Assembly: GCA_022823055.1 (NCBI GenBank)
Contig: JAJDXX010000183.1
Span: 1-34,193, forward strand
Length of the DNA stretch: 34,193 nt
From: Candidatus Binatia bacterium
Lineage (GTDB): Bacteria > Desulfobacterota > Binatia > UBA9968 > JAJDTQ01
Direction: 5' to 3'
Below the pieces are notes generated by a model that was given only the letters and a program-made list of their open reading frames with translations, was not told where the DNA came from and made no database searches. A program made the translations under genes and the position numbers. Of the stretch, positions 17,653 through 27,922 are shown piece after piece (within the stretch, counting starts at the first letter, position 1; the number at the start of each line of letters is the position of its first letter).

Positions 17653-19401
17653 ATGGACGCCATCAAGCTCGAGGTCATCTACAACGCCACCAACCAGATC
17701 GCGTACGAGCTGACGCAGAAGCTCATGCGCAACGGCTATTCGTCCATCGTGAAGGAGAGCCAGGACCTGGCCTTGAGCATCTGCGACCGCGAGGGGCGCA
17801 ACGTCGGACAGTACTCCCCCAACCCGGTGGGGCTCGGGGTGGTGGGGTCCCAGCTCAAGGGCATCCTCCAGGATTTCTCGGGCGCCATCGGAGAGGGCGA
17901 CACCTTCATCCTGAACCACCCCTACCGCTACTGCCAGAACCACCCCAGTGACGTCACGCTGATCGCGCCGGTGTTCTATCAGGGACAGCTCATGGCCTTC
18001 GTGGGCAACACCGCCCACAAGCCCGACATCGGCGGCAAGGTGCCGGGCACCAACGCCGGCGACGCCACCGAGGTGTTCCAGGAAGGACTGCTGATCCCGC
18101 CGCTGAAGCTCTACGAGGGCGGCGTTCTCAACGAGGCGGTGAAACAGCTCATCTGCGCCAACACGCGCATTCCGGAGGTCACCTGGGGCGACATCCGCGC
18201 ACAGGTCACCGCCAACCTCCACGGCATCGACCGGCTCGCCGCGCTGGCGGATCGCTTCGGCCTCGACGACGTGCTCGCCTGCTGGGAGGAGCGCATCGCC
18301 ATCACCGAACGGGAGCTGCGCTCGCGCATCGCCGCCATGCCGCCAGGCACCTACGGACCAGTTACCGACTACATCGACGACGACGGCGTGGAGCTGGACA
18401 CGCCCCTGGAGGTCACCGCGACGCTGCACGTGCGCGGCGACGAGCTGGAGTTCGAGTTCGCCTCCGCCAAACAATCGCGCGGCCCCCTCAACCTGCGTCC
18501 CTGCGTGGTGCGGGCAGTGGCGGAGTACTGCGTGCAGGCCGCCATCGGGCCGGACCTGCCCAAGAACCAGGGCTGCTCCGCGCCCATCCGCATCACCCTG
18601 CCGGCCCCCGGGCACCTGCTCAACCCGGAGTTCCCGGCGCCCGTGAACATGTACGCCACCACCTGCCACCGTCTGGCGCCGGTGATCATGATGGTCTTGG
18701 CACAGGCTCTGCCCGACCGCTTGGCCGCACCCCAGAGCAGCTCCGGCGGCGCGGTCTCGTTCAACGGCGTGGACCCGAGCGGCGGACGCCGCTACTCCCA
18801 GTACGAAATCCTGTGGGGCGGCTACGGCGCCCGGCCGGGGAAGGACGGCGTCAGCGGCTGCGCCGCCGACATCAGCAACGTCATGAGCACGCCGGTGGAG
18901 GCGCTGGAGAACGAGTTCCCGGTGCGCATGCAGTGCTTCGAGGTGAATCCCGACTCCGCTGGGGCAGGGCAATACCGCGGCGGCCTGGGAATCCGGCGCG
19001 CCTGGCAGGTACTGAACGACGACGTCACCCTGAACCTGCGCCTGGACCGCTTCAAGTTCTCCTCCCCGGGCCTGTTCGGCGCGCGCCCCGCCGCGCCGGC
19101 GCGCTGCACTCTCAATCCGGGCACCGGCGACGCCCGCGCGCTTCACTCCAAGACGGCCAACATCCCCCTGTCGAGGGGCGACACCCTGCTGCTGGAGTTG
19201 GGCGGGGGCGGCGGCTGGGGCGATCCCCTGGCGCGCGATCCCGAGCGCGTGCTCGACGATGTGCGCAACGGCTACGTGTCGCCGAAAGCAGCGCGGGAAG
19301 TGTACGGCGTGGTCGTCGACCCCGAAAACACGACCGTCGACACGGCGGCGACGGAGAAGGAACGGGCCGCGCGTTGCCGACCTGCCCTCGCAGATTCGTA
19401 G
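17653..19401 (+). CDS. Hydantoinase B/oxoprolinase family protein (copy 1)
   Basis: DAIKLEVIYNATNQIAYELTQKL..., GDTFILNHPYRYCQNHPSDVTLIAPVF, LELGGGGGWGDPLARDPERVLDDVRNGYVS; alternative start 17593. Confidence 0.93.
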   Translation: MDAIKLEVIYNATNQIAYELTQKLMRNGYSSIVKESQDLALSICDREGRNVGQYSPNPVGLGVVGSQLKGILQDFSGAIGEGDTFILNHPYRYCQNHPSDVTLIAPVFYQGQLMAFVGNTAHKPDIGGKVPGTNAGDATEVFQEGLLIPPLKLYEGGVLNEAVKQLICANTRIPEVTWGDIRAQVTANLHGIDRLAALADRFGLDDVLACWEERIAITERELRSRIAAMPPGTYGPVTDYIDDDGVELDTPLEVTATLHVRGDELEFEFASAKQSRGPLNLRPCVVRAVAEYCVQAAIGPDLPKNQGCSAPIRITLPAPGHLLNPEFPAPVNMYATTCHRLAPVIMMVLAQALPDRLAAPQSSSGGAVSFNGVDPSGGRRYSQYEILWGGYGARPGKDGVSGCAADISNVMSTPVEALENEFPVRMQCFEVNPDSAGAGQYRGGLGIRRAWQVLNDDVTLNLRLDRFKFSSPGLFGARPAAPARCTLNPGTGDARALHSKTANIPLSRGDTLLLELGGGGGWGDPLARDPERVLDDVRNGYVSPKAAREVYGVVVDPENTTVDTAATEKERAARCRPALADS

Positions 19402-19434
19402 ACCCGTTTGTAAGACAGCACGCTAGAGGCGACC

Positions 19435-21459
19435 ATGCTGCGCATCGGCATTGACACCGGCGGTACGTTCACCGACCTGAGCGTGTTCGACGAGGACGAC
19501 GGACGGGTCTGCCTCACCCACAAGCTGCCGTCGCAACCGCAAGACCCCACCGCGGCCATCGCCGCCGGACTGCGCGAGATCACCGCGCGCCTGCCGGAGA
19601 AGGCCCGCTACGTGCTGCACGGCACCACCATCGGGCTCAACACGCTGCTGGAGGGAGGCGAGCCAGCGCCGGGCCTGCTGGTCACCGAGGGTTTCCGCGA
19701 CCTCCTGGAGCTGGACCGGCAATGGCGCGGCGACCAGGTGTACAACCTGTTCTTCGACCGTCCGCGGCAGCTCGTGCCACGGAGGCTGATCCGGCCAGTG
19801 CGAGAACGTGTGGACTCCCGCGGACACGAGGTGCTTCCGCTGGACGCGGAACAGGCCCGCGCGGCCGTCCGGGAGTTGCTGGACGCGGGGGTGCGCTCCG
19901 TCGCCGTGAGCCTGCTCTTCTCCTTCGCCAATCCCGAGCACGAGCGACGGCTCCGGAGGATTCTGGAAGAGCTCGCGCCGGACATCTACGTGACCCTGTC
20001 GTCGGAGGTGGACCCGCAGTTTCGCGAATTCGAGCGCACCAGCACCGCGGTGGTCAACGCGTTCATCGGCCCGCGGGTCAGCGGCTACGTCGGTACCATC
20101 GAAACCGCGGTCCAACAACTGCTGGAAGGCGCCCGGGTGCTGATCATGCAGTCCAACGGCGGCGTCGCCACGCCCGCGGTGATCGCACGGGCGCCGGTAC
20201 AGACGCTGATGTCGGGTCCGGTGGCCGGGGTCGTGGGGACCCACCGCCTGTGCCGTGAGATCGGCCGCGACAATGCCATCTCGCTAGACATCGGCGGCAC
20301 GAGTTGCGACATGTCGGTGATCCCGGGAGAGCTTCTGACCGCGCCCCAGAGCACGGTGGCAAGCTACACCGTGCGCGCCGCCACCGTCGCCATCGAAACC
20401 ATCGGGAGCGGCGGCGGCAGCATCGCACGGGTCGAGTCCGGCCGCATCCTGAAGGTGGGGCCACAGAGCGCCGGCGCGGTCCCCGGGCCCGCATGCTACG
20501 GCACCGGCGACCAGCCCACCCTCACCGACGCTCTTGTCGTGCTCGGGCATCTCAACCGGGAGGCGCTCCTGCAAGGCGCCATGCCCATCGACGCCGGGGC
20601 CGCCCGCCAAGCCATTGCCCAGACCATCGCCGGACCGCTGGAGATGACCCCGGAACGCGCCGCGGCGGGCGTCGTCGAGGTGCTGGCCGCCCAGGTGGCC
20701 ATGTCCATGCGCTCGGTGACCATCGAGAAGGGCTACGATCCCCGGGACTTCATCCTGGTGGCCTACGGCGGCGCCGGACCCACGGTGGCCTGCCCCATCG
20801 CCCGGGAGCTGGAGATCCCCGAAATCTGCATCCCCCAGGACCCCGGCAACTTCTGCGCCGCCGGCATGCTGCTCACCGACTTGATCCGCGGCCACTCCCT
20901 TACGCGCATCGGCGCGCTGGACGACACCCCGCCGGACGCCATCCGGGAAGCTTTCCGGGAGCTGCGCGACAAGGGCGTGCGGGAGCTGCGCGAGCAAGGC
21001 GTGCCCGCGGACGCCATCGACACCGAGGACTTCCTGGACATGCGCTACCCCGGCCAGTCCTATGAGGTCACGGTGCCGGCCGGAGACACCCGCAAGGAAG
21101 TCCTTACCCGGCTCTTCCACGAAGCCCACGGGCGGCTGTACGGCCATACCGCCGAGGAAGAGTCCATGGAGATCGTCAACTACCGCGTGCGCTGCATCGG
21201 CCGACTGCCTAAGATGACCTTCGCCGCCGCACCCGCCGCCGGCGGTCCTGCCCAGGCCGGGAACGAACGCGCCGTGTTGTTCCCGGAGAGCCCCACTCCG
21301 GTGTCCACACCGGTCTACCGCCGCACTGGCCTCACACCCGGCTTCCGCACCGCAGGACCGGCGATCATCGACGAGTACAGCTCCACCACCGTCGTATACC
21401 CTTTCTTCGACCTGTCCGTGGACGCCCACGGCAACCTCAGGCTGCGGAACACGGCATAG
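19435..21459 (+). CDS. Hydantoinase/oxoprolinase subunit A family protein (copy 1)
   Basis: MLRIGIDTGGTFTDLSVFD, ATP-binding-type SLDIGGTSCDMSVI, GGGSIARVESGRILKVGPQSAGAVPGPACYG. Confidence 0.95.
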   Translation: MLRIGIDTGGTFTDLSVFDEDDGRVCLTHKLPSQPQDPTAAIAAGLREITARLPEKARYVLHGTTIGLNTLLEGGEPAPGLLVTEGFRDLLELDRQWRGDQVYNLFFDRPRQLVPRRLIRPVRERVDSRGHEVLPLDAEQARAAVRELLDAGVRSVAVSLLFSFANPEHERRLRRILEELAPDIYVTLSSEVDPQFREFERTSTAVVNAFIGPRVSGYVGTIETAVQQLLEGARVLIMQSNGGVATPAVIARAPVQTLMSGPVAGVVGTHRLCREIGRDNAISLDIGGTSCDMSVIPGELLTAPQSTVASYTVRAATVAIETIGSGGGSIARVESGRILKVGPQSAGAVPGPACYGTGDQPTLTDALVVLGHLNREALLQGAMPIDAGAARQAIAQTIAGPLEMTPERAAAGVVEVLAAQVAMSMRSVTIEKGYDPRDFILVAYGGAGPTVACPIARELEIPEICIPQDPGNFCAAGMLLTDLIRGHSLTRIGALDDTPPDAIREAFRELRDKGVRELREQGVPADAIDTEDFLDMRYPGQSYEVTVPAGDTRKEVLTRLFHEAHGRLYGHTAEEESMEIVNYRVRCIGRLPKMTFAAAPAAGGPAQAGNERAVLFPESPTPVSTPVYRRTGLTPGFRTAGPAIIDEYSSTTVVYPFFDLSVDAHGNLRLRNTA

Positions 21460-21595
21460 GCGGTTCACACTTGGGAGCGCTCTCCGTCACCGGGGACCGA
21501 CCGTTGATCTTCGCGGTGACCCCTTCGCCAAGAGGCAGCCGCACGTCGCCGGGACAGCTCGTACCAGGACCCCAGGCCGGGCCGCGGAGGAGGGG

Positions 21596-22153
21596 CTATC
21601 TGAATTCAATCATGCCGAGCCTCGTGAACTGCATGCGGTCCGCGGCGCCGGCGGGAATCACGGTGAGCTGGTGGATGGCGTACTCGTGCTCGTAGCTGCT
21701 CTTGGCGTTGACGCCGTCGAGCGGGACGACGACGTTGTAGCGATGCACGCGCGCGGCGGCGGTGGCGGTGTAGAGCACGGCGACGTTGGTGAGGGAGCCC
21801 GTGACGACGAGGTTCTCGGTGCCGGCGCGGCTCAGGATCGCCTGAAGCTCGCCGCCGGCGAACTTGTCGAAGGCGTCGGGATGGAGCACGGGTTCAGTAT
21901 CCCGGCGCCCGAGAGGCGCCGCCACCTCCCCCATGGGGGTGCCCTTGAACTGCAGCGAGACGGTGAACACCACCGGGACGGAAGCCTGCCGGACGCGCTC
22001 CAGGAAACCGCCCAGCGGCTCCATCAGCTTTGAGCAGACCTCCTCCGGGTCATGGCAGCGTGCGTTCAGGTCCAGCACCACCACCGCGGTCTTGGCCGCA
22101 TCCAGGGAGACGGGTTTCGGTTCGGGCCGGTTGGGGCCGGTGGTCTCGGTCAT
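21596..22153 (-). CDS. Isochorismatase-fold cysteine-hydrolase-like protein, catalytic Cys and Lys not conserved
   Basis: AVVVLDLNARC, VPVVFTVS, LVVTGSLTNVAVLYTATAAARVHRYNVVVPLDGV; ATG 22153 with GAGGAG upstream. Confidence 0.85.
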   Translation of the reverse strand: MTETTGPNRPEPKPVSLDAAKTAVVVLDLNARCHDPEEVCSKLMEPLGGFLERVRQASVPVVFTVSLQFKGTPMGEVAAPLGRRDTEPVLHPDAFDKFAGGELQAILSRAGTENLVVTGSLTNVAVLYTATAAARVHRYNVVVPLDGVNAKSSYEHEYAIHQLTVIPAGAADRMQFTRLGMIEFR

Positions 22154-22209
22154 CGGACATTCTCCTCTCACATGGAACCAACTGTGCCTCTTCCGCGCTG
22201 TCCTTCGCT

Positions 22210-24039
22210 CTAGCCGACTCGCTCCTCGCGCAGGCGCGCGCGTAGCTCACGGGTCGCGGCTTCGTCGACCTTAAGGGTTCCCTCGTCCACGACAACACCG
22301 TAGATTTCCTCGGCGGTGTCCCGGGAGATGCGCTGGTTCACCAAGCTCTCCGCCACGGCCCCGGGCTCCCGGTCCAGAGGGTCGCCGTAACCACCGCCGC
22401 TCCCCAGCCGCAAATACAGGACGTCGTCCTTGCCGATCTCGAACTCGCAGTAGGGGAGCAGCCGCCGCTCGCCCTCCAGGGCCGGGAGTCCATCAATGCA
22501 CTGGTGGTTCGCCAGCAGCTCGTTGACGCGCGTGCCTTCGAGCAGCACCAGCAGGCTCGGGGCGCCGGGGTAGCCGCCGAACAGGCCCACGCCCGAGTTC
22601 CTCAGGCCGGCCACGCCGAAGGCCACACCGCGGATCCTTTCCTCCGGCGCGTCGTGCAACTTCACCGTGGCCTCCACGCCCACGCCGCCGGCGAACTTGC
22701 CCGCGCCGCCACCGTCCTGCAGGTGGCGCCGAAACAGGTACATGAGCGGGAAGTTCAGCTCGAGCCACTCCACGTTGTGGCAAGTGAGATAGCCGCCGGA
22801 GTCGATGCCGTCGCCGTGGGGGCTCGCGCCGGCGCCGCTCAGTTCCAGCAGCGTGGAGACGTAGAAGCGGCCGTACTGGTTGACGCCAGCGTGGCGCACC
22901 ACGCGGAAGCCTAGTGTCAGCGCCGTCACCTCGTCCCTCCAGGTGTCGCTGCCCGCCAGCATCTGCGCCAACACCGAGGCGGAGACATAGGAGACGGTCT
23001 TGAGGCCCGAGGTGGTGTTCATGGACACCGGACCGGGATACTGCACGTTCACCACCGTGCCTTCCGGGGCAATCACCTCGATGGGGCCGAAGGCGCCGTA
23101 GTTCTTGGGCAGGTCGTAGCCCAGGGCGGTCAGCACCGCCTCGAAGACCCCGCCGAAAGTGGCGTGGTACGGCAGATTGATGCCCTGCCGCGCCTGGGGA
23201 TCGCTGCCGGTGAAGTCGAACGTCAGTCGGTCGCCGCGCTTGCGCAACTCGACGCACACGCGTTTCGTCTCGTTGGCCGCGATGGTGCCGGAGTCGCTCC
23301 AGGTGCCGTCCGGGATCTCCCGGAGGCGCTTCTGGAGGGTCTCACGCGCGTAGCGGATTATTTCCGCGGACACAGCGGTAATGAGCTCGGGGCCGTACTG
23401 TTCGAACATCTCCTCCATGCGCGAGCGGGCGACGTTGTTGGCCGCCATCTCGCACTTGAGATCGAGCCCCACCAGCACCGGCTGCCGGGTCATGTTGGTG
23501 AGGGTGTCGAACACGTCCTGGCGCATCCGGCCCCGCTCCACGAGCTTGAGGCCCGGAATGCGCAGTCCCTCGTGGCAGATCTCGGTGGCGCCCGGGGAGT
23601 TGCCGCCGGGCGACATGGCGCCGATGTCCATGACATGCACGAAGGTGGCGCTCCACGCCATCAGCCGGTCGTGGTAGTGGATCGGCGCGATCATGTAGAT
23701 GTCGGATTGGTGGATGGCGGCCAGGTAGGGGTCGTTGAGCAGGAACACGTCGCCCGGGTGGATGCCGCCGTTGTCCTCGAAACGCTCGATGATGCGCTTC
23801 ACCGCGAACCCGGCGCACGCCGCATGCCGGATCATCGACTCCCCCACCGACAGCACGTCGCCGTTGGCCGTGTAGAGGGAGGCCATGTAGTCGTGAAGCT
23901 GCGTGGTGTTGACCGTGCCGCCCACGCGCTCCAGGGTGGCGCCCATCTCGCGCGTGATCTCGTGGAGGCGGTGAGAGAGGATTTCGAAGGTGACGGGGTC
24001 CACTTGGGAGCTCGCCGCGCCTGTGTCGGTTACGTCCAT
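22210..24039 (-). CDS. Hydantoinase B/oxoprolinase family protein (copy 2)
   Basis: VDPVTFEILSHRLHEITREMGATLERVGGTVNTTQ; GDVFLLNDPYLAAIHQSDIYMIAPI; LRLGSGGGYGDPLDREPGAVAESLVNQRIS. Confidence 0.94.
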   Translation of the reverse strand: MDVTDTGAASSQVDPVTFEILSHRLHEITREMGATLERVGGTVNTTQLHDYMASLYTANGDVLSVGESMIRHAACAGFAVKRIIERFEDNGGIHPGDVFLLNDPYLAAIHQSDIYMIAPIHYHDRLMAWSATFVHVMDIGAMSPGGNSPGATEICHEGLRIPGLKLVERGRMRQDVFDTLTNMTRQPVLVGLDLKCEMAANNVARSRMEEMFEQYGPELITAVSAEIIRYARETLQKRLREIPDGTWSDSGTIAANETKRVCVELRKRGDRLTFDFTGSDPQARQGINLPYHATFGGVFEAVLTALGYDLPKNYGAFGPIEVIAPEGTVVNVQYPGPVSMNTTSGLKTVSYVSASVLAQMLAGSDTWRDEVTALTLGFRVVRHAGVNQYGRFYVSTLLELSGAGASPHGDGIDSGGYLTCHNVEWLELNFPLMYLFRRHLQDGGGAGKFAGGVGVEATVKLHDAPEERIRGVAFGVAGLRNSGVGLFGGYPGAPSLLVLLEGTRVNELLANHQCIDGLPALEGERRLLPYCEFEIGKDDVLYLRLGSGGGYGDPLDREPGAVAESLVNQRISRDTAEEIYGVVVDEGTLKVDEAATRELRARLREERVG

Positions 24040-24142
24040 GGTCGTTCGCTCGCCTGGTACCGCAGCCTCAAGATGAGCGGGGCGATTTTCGCAAGACTCC
24101 CTGTCCTGCGCAAGGCGCGGCGACAAGCGGCCGTAAAACGGG

Positions 24143-26272
24143 TCATGCGCCCGCCTTGTCCCCCACCAGGATCCGTATGTTGCGGAAACCGTCGATCTCG
24201 GCGCGGTCCCGCGGGTTCACCACTACGGTGGTCACGGGGGTCTCGATGACCGCCGGACCCGACAACTCCGTTCCCGGCCCCATGCGCTGGAAATCATAGA
24301 TGGCGGTGGGCGCGAAGTCCCCAAGCTCCTCGAAGAAGACGCTTCGCTCCGGCTTCCGCGCGTCGTCCGCGGACGCCTTGACCGCCGGTTCCTCCTTGAT
24401 GCGGGGCTTGTTCAGCAGCCCCACCGCGGTCACGCGGAAGGTCAGGATTTCCTTGCCGGCCTCCCGGTAGCCCGAGCCCTTGCCGTAGGCTTTCTCGTAG
24501 GCATCGTCGAAGTCGGCGTAGAGCCGCTCCAGGTCGGCATCCGCGAGAGGAGCGGTGCCGGTGGGCAGCGGCACGTTCAGTTCGTGCACCTGGTAGCGGT
24601 AGCGCATGTCGATGCCGCGGGTGATCGCCATTTCGGACGGGCCAAACCCGGCCTCGCCCAGATCCGCCTCAGCCCTGCGGATCAGCTCGGCGAAGTTCTC
24701 GTTGACGCGGCTTGGGTCGGCCGGCACCTGGAGGTGATCGGATTTGCCGTACTCGTGGACCACGTCGGAGCTGATCAGGCCGGTGGCGCCGTGCACCGAC
24801 GCGGTGAGCGGGATCACCACCTGCCGCACGCCCAGGTCCGCGGCGTAGCGGCTGGCGTGCATGGGGCCGGCACCGCCGAAGGCGAACATCACGAAGGACC
24901 GCGGGTCGTGCCCCTTTTCCACGGTGGCCCGGCGGATGAGGTCGCTCATGTGCGCGTTGGCGATGCGGTAGATGCCGCGGGCGGCCTCGGTCACGCTCAT
25001 GCCGAGGGGCTCCGCGATCCGCTGTTCCACCGCCCGGAGCGCGGCGCCGCGGTCCAGGCGCATGCGCCCGCCCAGGAAGTAGTCCGGGTTGAGATAGCCG
25101 AGGATGACGTCTGCGTCGGAGACCGTGGGCTCCACCCCGCCGAGACCGTAGCACACCGGGCCGGGACTGGCGCCGGCGCCCTCGGGTCCCACCTTGAGGA
25201 GCCCCGTATCGCTGTCGATCCATGCGATGCTGCCGCCGCCGGCTCCCACAGACTCCACCCAGATCTTGGGCGCCAGCACCCGGTGGCGCAGCACCACCGG
25301 CGTATAATCGCGTTCGATGCGCCCCTCGCGCACCACGCCCACCTTGAACGTGGTGCCGCCCATGTCCGTGGCCAGGATGTCGTTCTCGCCGATCATCTCG
25401 CCCAGGAACCGGCTCCCCACCACACCCGACGCCGGGCCGGACTCGACGGTGCCCACGGCGTTACGGCAAGTGGCGTCGATGTCGAGCACGCCGCCGTAGG
25501 CCTGCATGATCATCGGCGGCCTTGCCAGCCCCTTGCCCCGGAGCACCTGGTGGAGATTCGTGAGATAGGTCGAGATGCGCGGGCCGATGTAGGCGTTGAA
25601 CACGGTGGTGGCGGTGCGCTCGTACTCGCCCACGAAGGGCGCCGCCGCGCTCGACAGCGTGACGTAGACGTCCGGATGACGCCGCCGCAGGATGCCGGCC
25701 ACGGCCTTCTCATGGACGTCGTTGGCCACCGACCAGAGCAGGCACACGGCCACGGACTCCGCCCCGCGCGCCACCAACTCGTCCAGCGCGGCCGCCGCCT
25801 GCGCCTCGTCGAGGCTCACCGCGACCGAGCCCTTGTAGTCCATGCGCTCGTTCACCTCCGCCACGAGGGACCGGGGCACGAAGGGCTCCGGCTTGCGCAG
25901 CCACGCGAGCCGGCCCGCCTCGGCCTCGGTAAGGCCGTCGGTGACCTTCCCGCGCATCATGAGCAGCGTGTCCGGGAAACCCCGGGTGGCGACAAGCCCG
26001 GTCCTCGGGCCGGAGCGGGTGATCAGGGTGTTCTCACCGATGGTGCAGGCGTGGAAGAAGAGCGTCGTCCGGCGGAGCAATTCCTCCTCATCGCCGAAGC
26101 CGATGTTGCGCGCCGCGTCCCGGACGGCGTCGGCGGCCCCGGTGGAATAGTCGGGCAGGGTGGAAAGCGACTTTCCCACCACCATCTCGCCCCGGTCGTT
26201 GAGCACGACACAGTCGGTGAAGGTGCCGCCGATGTCCACGCCGACCATGTATCGACCTCGGGAATCAGCCAT
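24143..26272 (-). CDS. Hydantoinase/oxoprolinase subunit A family protein (copy 2)
   Basis: YMVGVDIGGTFTDCVVLND; LATDMGGTTFKVGVV; GGGSIAWIDSDTGLLKVGPEGAGASPGPVCYG. Confidence 0.95.
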   Translation of the reverse strand: MADSRGRYMVGVDIGGTFTDCVVLNDRGEMVVGKSLSTLPDYSTGAADAVRDAARNIGFGDEEELLRRTTLFFHACTIGENTLITRSGPRTGLVATRGFPDTLLMMRGKVTDGLTEAEAGRLAWLRKPEPFVPRSLVAEVNERMDYKGSVAVSLDEAQAAAALDELVARGAESVAVCLLWSVANDVHEKAVAGILRRRHPDVYVTLSSAAAPFVGEYERTATTVFNAYIGPRISTYLTNLHQVLRGKGLARPPMIMQAYGGVLDIDATCRNAVGTVESGPASGVVGSRFLGEMIGENDILATDMGGTTFKVGVVREGRIERDYTPVVLRHRVLAPKIWVESVGAGGGSIAWIDSDTGLLKVGPEGAGASPGPVCYGLGGVEPTVSDADVILGYLNPDYFLGGRMRLDRGAALRAVEQRIAEPLGMSVTEAARGIYRIANAHMSDLIRRATVEKGHDPRSFVMFAFGGAGPMHASRYAADLGVRQVVIPLTASVHGATGLISSDVVHEYGKSDHLQVPADPSRVNENFAELIRRAEADLGEAGFGPSEMAITRGIDMRYRYQVHELNVPLPTGTAPLADADLERLYADFDDAYEKAYGKGSGYREAGKEILTFRVTAVGLLNKPRIKEEPAVKASADDARKPERSVFFEELGDFAPTAIYDFQRMGPGTELSGPAVIETPVTTVVVNPRDRAEIDGFRNIRILVGDKAGA

Positions 26273-26582
26273 AACTACTTGATATAACTGTAATCTTAAG
26301 GGTCACGAACTCTGGAATCGCTAAGCGGCTCGATCCTCGTCGTAAGCATACTGTAAGCGAAGTCAATCCAACTTGTGCGCGTCCACGCGCGTCTCTGTCG
26401 TGTCGTCCGTTCACCATTCCGTTGAACGCGAAATAGGCTTTGTGGCACTCCGCGCAGAAGTCTTTCAGGACGTTTATCGCCTTCGCCAGATCCTCCGACG
26501 AGAACGCTCCCGGAGCATGCAGGAGCCGAACACGAAAAGGGCCGCCTGACCAGTAGGCTTGAATCGCGTCGTCTCTATCCAT
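26265..26582 (-). CDS. Hypothetical small ORF, possibly a degraded gene fragment
   Basis: MDRDDAIQAYWSGGPFRVRLLHAPGAFSSEDLAKAINVLKDFCAECHKAYFAFNGMVNG... looks coding-like in its first half only; overlaps the start of the 26272 HyuA gene. Confidence 0.25.
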   Translation of the reverse strand: MDRDDAIQAYWSGGPFRVRLLHAPGAFSSEDLAKAINVLKDFCAECHKAYFAFNGMVNGRHDRDARGRAQVGLTSLTVCLRRGSSRLAIPEFVTLKITVISSSYG

Positions 26583-26835
26583 GTCTGTTCCTGCTAGTAC
26601 ACTTTCAGGCAGCGTATGGCATTGTTCGGTCGGCCCCAAGTTGGATGCCCCCTGATGGCCGATCTCCGTGCACTGCGGCCGCACACAACCTCCGTTCGTT
26701 GGCGTCGGCACGGCCTGACGGAACGCTACCTCTGTCTTGCAGATCCTCCGAAACGCCGCCAACTTGTGCGGAATGCGGAACCGTTTCGCCGGGCGGGCGG
26801 CTCGGGAGCCCTCCCCGACGCGCCTCCGTCACCTG

Positions 26836-27360
26836 TCACTTGACCGTGAGACACGCGCACTCGGCGAGGTGCGCTACCTTGTGCGAGACGCTTCCCATCA
26901 CCAAGCCGGCCACGTTGCCGAGACCCCGGCGGCCCATGACCACCAGCTCCGCCTTTTCATGCTCGGCCGCGGCGATGATGCTGCTCGCCGGGTCGCCGTC
27001 CACGACCTGGGTCGTCACGTCCTGGACGCCCTTCGCCGACAATGCCTCATGGGCCTTCTCGGCGATCCTTTCGCCGACCCTGCGCAGAGTCTCGGACGAC
27101 ACGGGAATGGGGCCCTGCGGGTAACCCGACGCGGCGACCCGCTCGACCATCGCCGCCAGCTCGTCGATCTCCTTCACGACATCCCCTTCGACGCCGATGT
27201 CCTGGCATATCGCCTTGAGATCAGGGGCTGTGGCATGTTGCAGGAGAGCCTGCACGACCACGACGCGCGCACCGAACTTCACGGCGATCTCGCCTGCCAT
27301 ATCGATGGCCTTGTTGGCGTGCCCGGAACCGTCCGTTGGAACTATGATGGTATTGATCAT
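26836..27360 (-). CDS. Universal stress protein (UspA family, ATP-binding type)
   Basis: MINTIIVPTDGSGHANKAIDMA ... ELVVMGRRGLGNVAGLVMGSVSHKVAHLAECACLTVK (G-2x-G-9x-G[S/T] motif). Confidence 0.94.
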   Translation of the reverse strand: MINTIIVPTDGSGHANKAIDMAGEIAVKFGARVVVVQALLQHATAPDLKAICQDIGVEGDVVKEIDELAAMVERVAASGYPQGPIPVSSETLRRVGERIAEKAHEALSAKGVQDVTTQVVDGDPASSIIAAAEHEKAELVVMGRRGLGNVAGLVMGSVSHKVAHLAECACLTVK

Positions 27361-27922
27361 GGCTGTCTCCATAGGCGCTTTTGCGCCAGCCATTTGATTC
27401 GTCGTCCGGACAAGGGACGTGCGTCGATTTTGGCACAAACCTGCTGGCGCTGCCAGACAGGCGCGGCCATCCTTGCCGCTCTAACCTCTCCCTGGCGACG
27501 ACCGGCGGACAACTCCGGGAAGTCGCCTGCTCGACTCGCCTCCGCGCAGATCGACGCCATCCATGCGGAGCTTCGCGACATGATCGATAGTGACGGGATT
27601 CAACGACGCAAAGTTGACGTTGGAGTCGCCGACGCGCCATGCTACTTGTACTTCCTGGCCGCCGGTCAGACCCGCCACCATCGGATCCAAGCGCATGTGT
27701 GAGTCTTGAGTCGGCGGTTGTGTGGCTTGCACCGTGTCTGTGGATGAAGGAGGAGAATGGCAGTGGATTTGAAGGTCACCGCGCACGCGCCGGGTTGGGA
27801 GACGGGTCCCGTCTGAATCGTGTGGACATGTACCGCCGTGTTTCCGCTATGACGCTAGCCACGACGATCCATCTGGCGGATTTGGAGTGGCCGCTTGAGC
27901 GTCTGCCGCCGTAGGCTTCCTG

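Noticed and set aside
16624-19146. 840-aa minus-strand ORF
   Set aside because: Antisense to cupin and HyuB genes; only its last 71 codons (16624-16839) look like a real protein.
26408-26428. CGTTCACCATTCCGTTGAACG resembling the ATPase-operon operators
   Set aside because: Imperfect, different half-site spacing and inside a putative ORF with no promoter features; probably chance.
27481-27786. 101-aa minus-strand ORF (MRLDPMVAGLTGGQEVQVAWRVGDSNVNF...)
   Set aside because: Some coding-like feel, but no motif, no clear RBS and competing ORFs; not strong enough to call.
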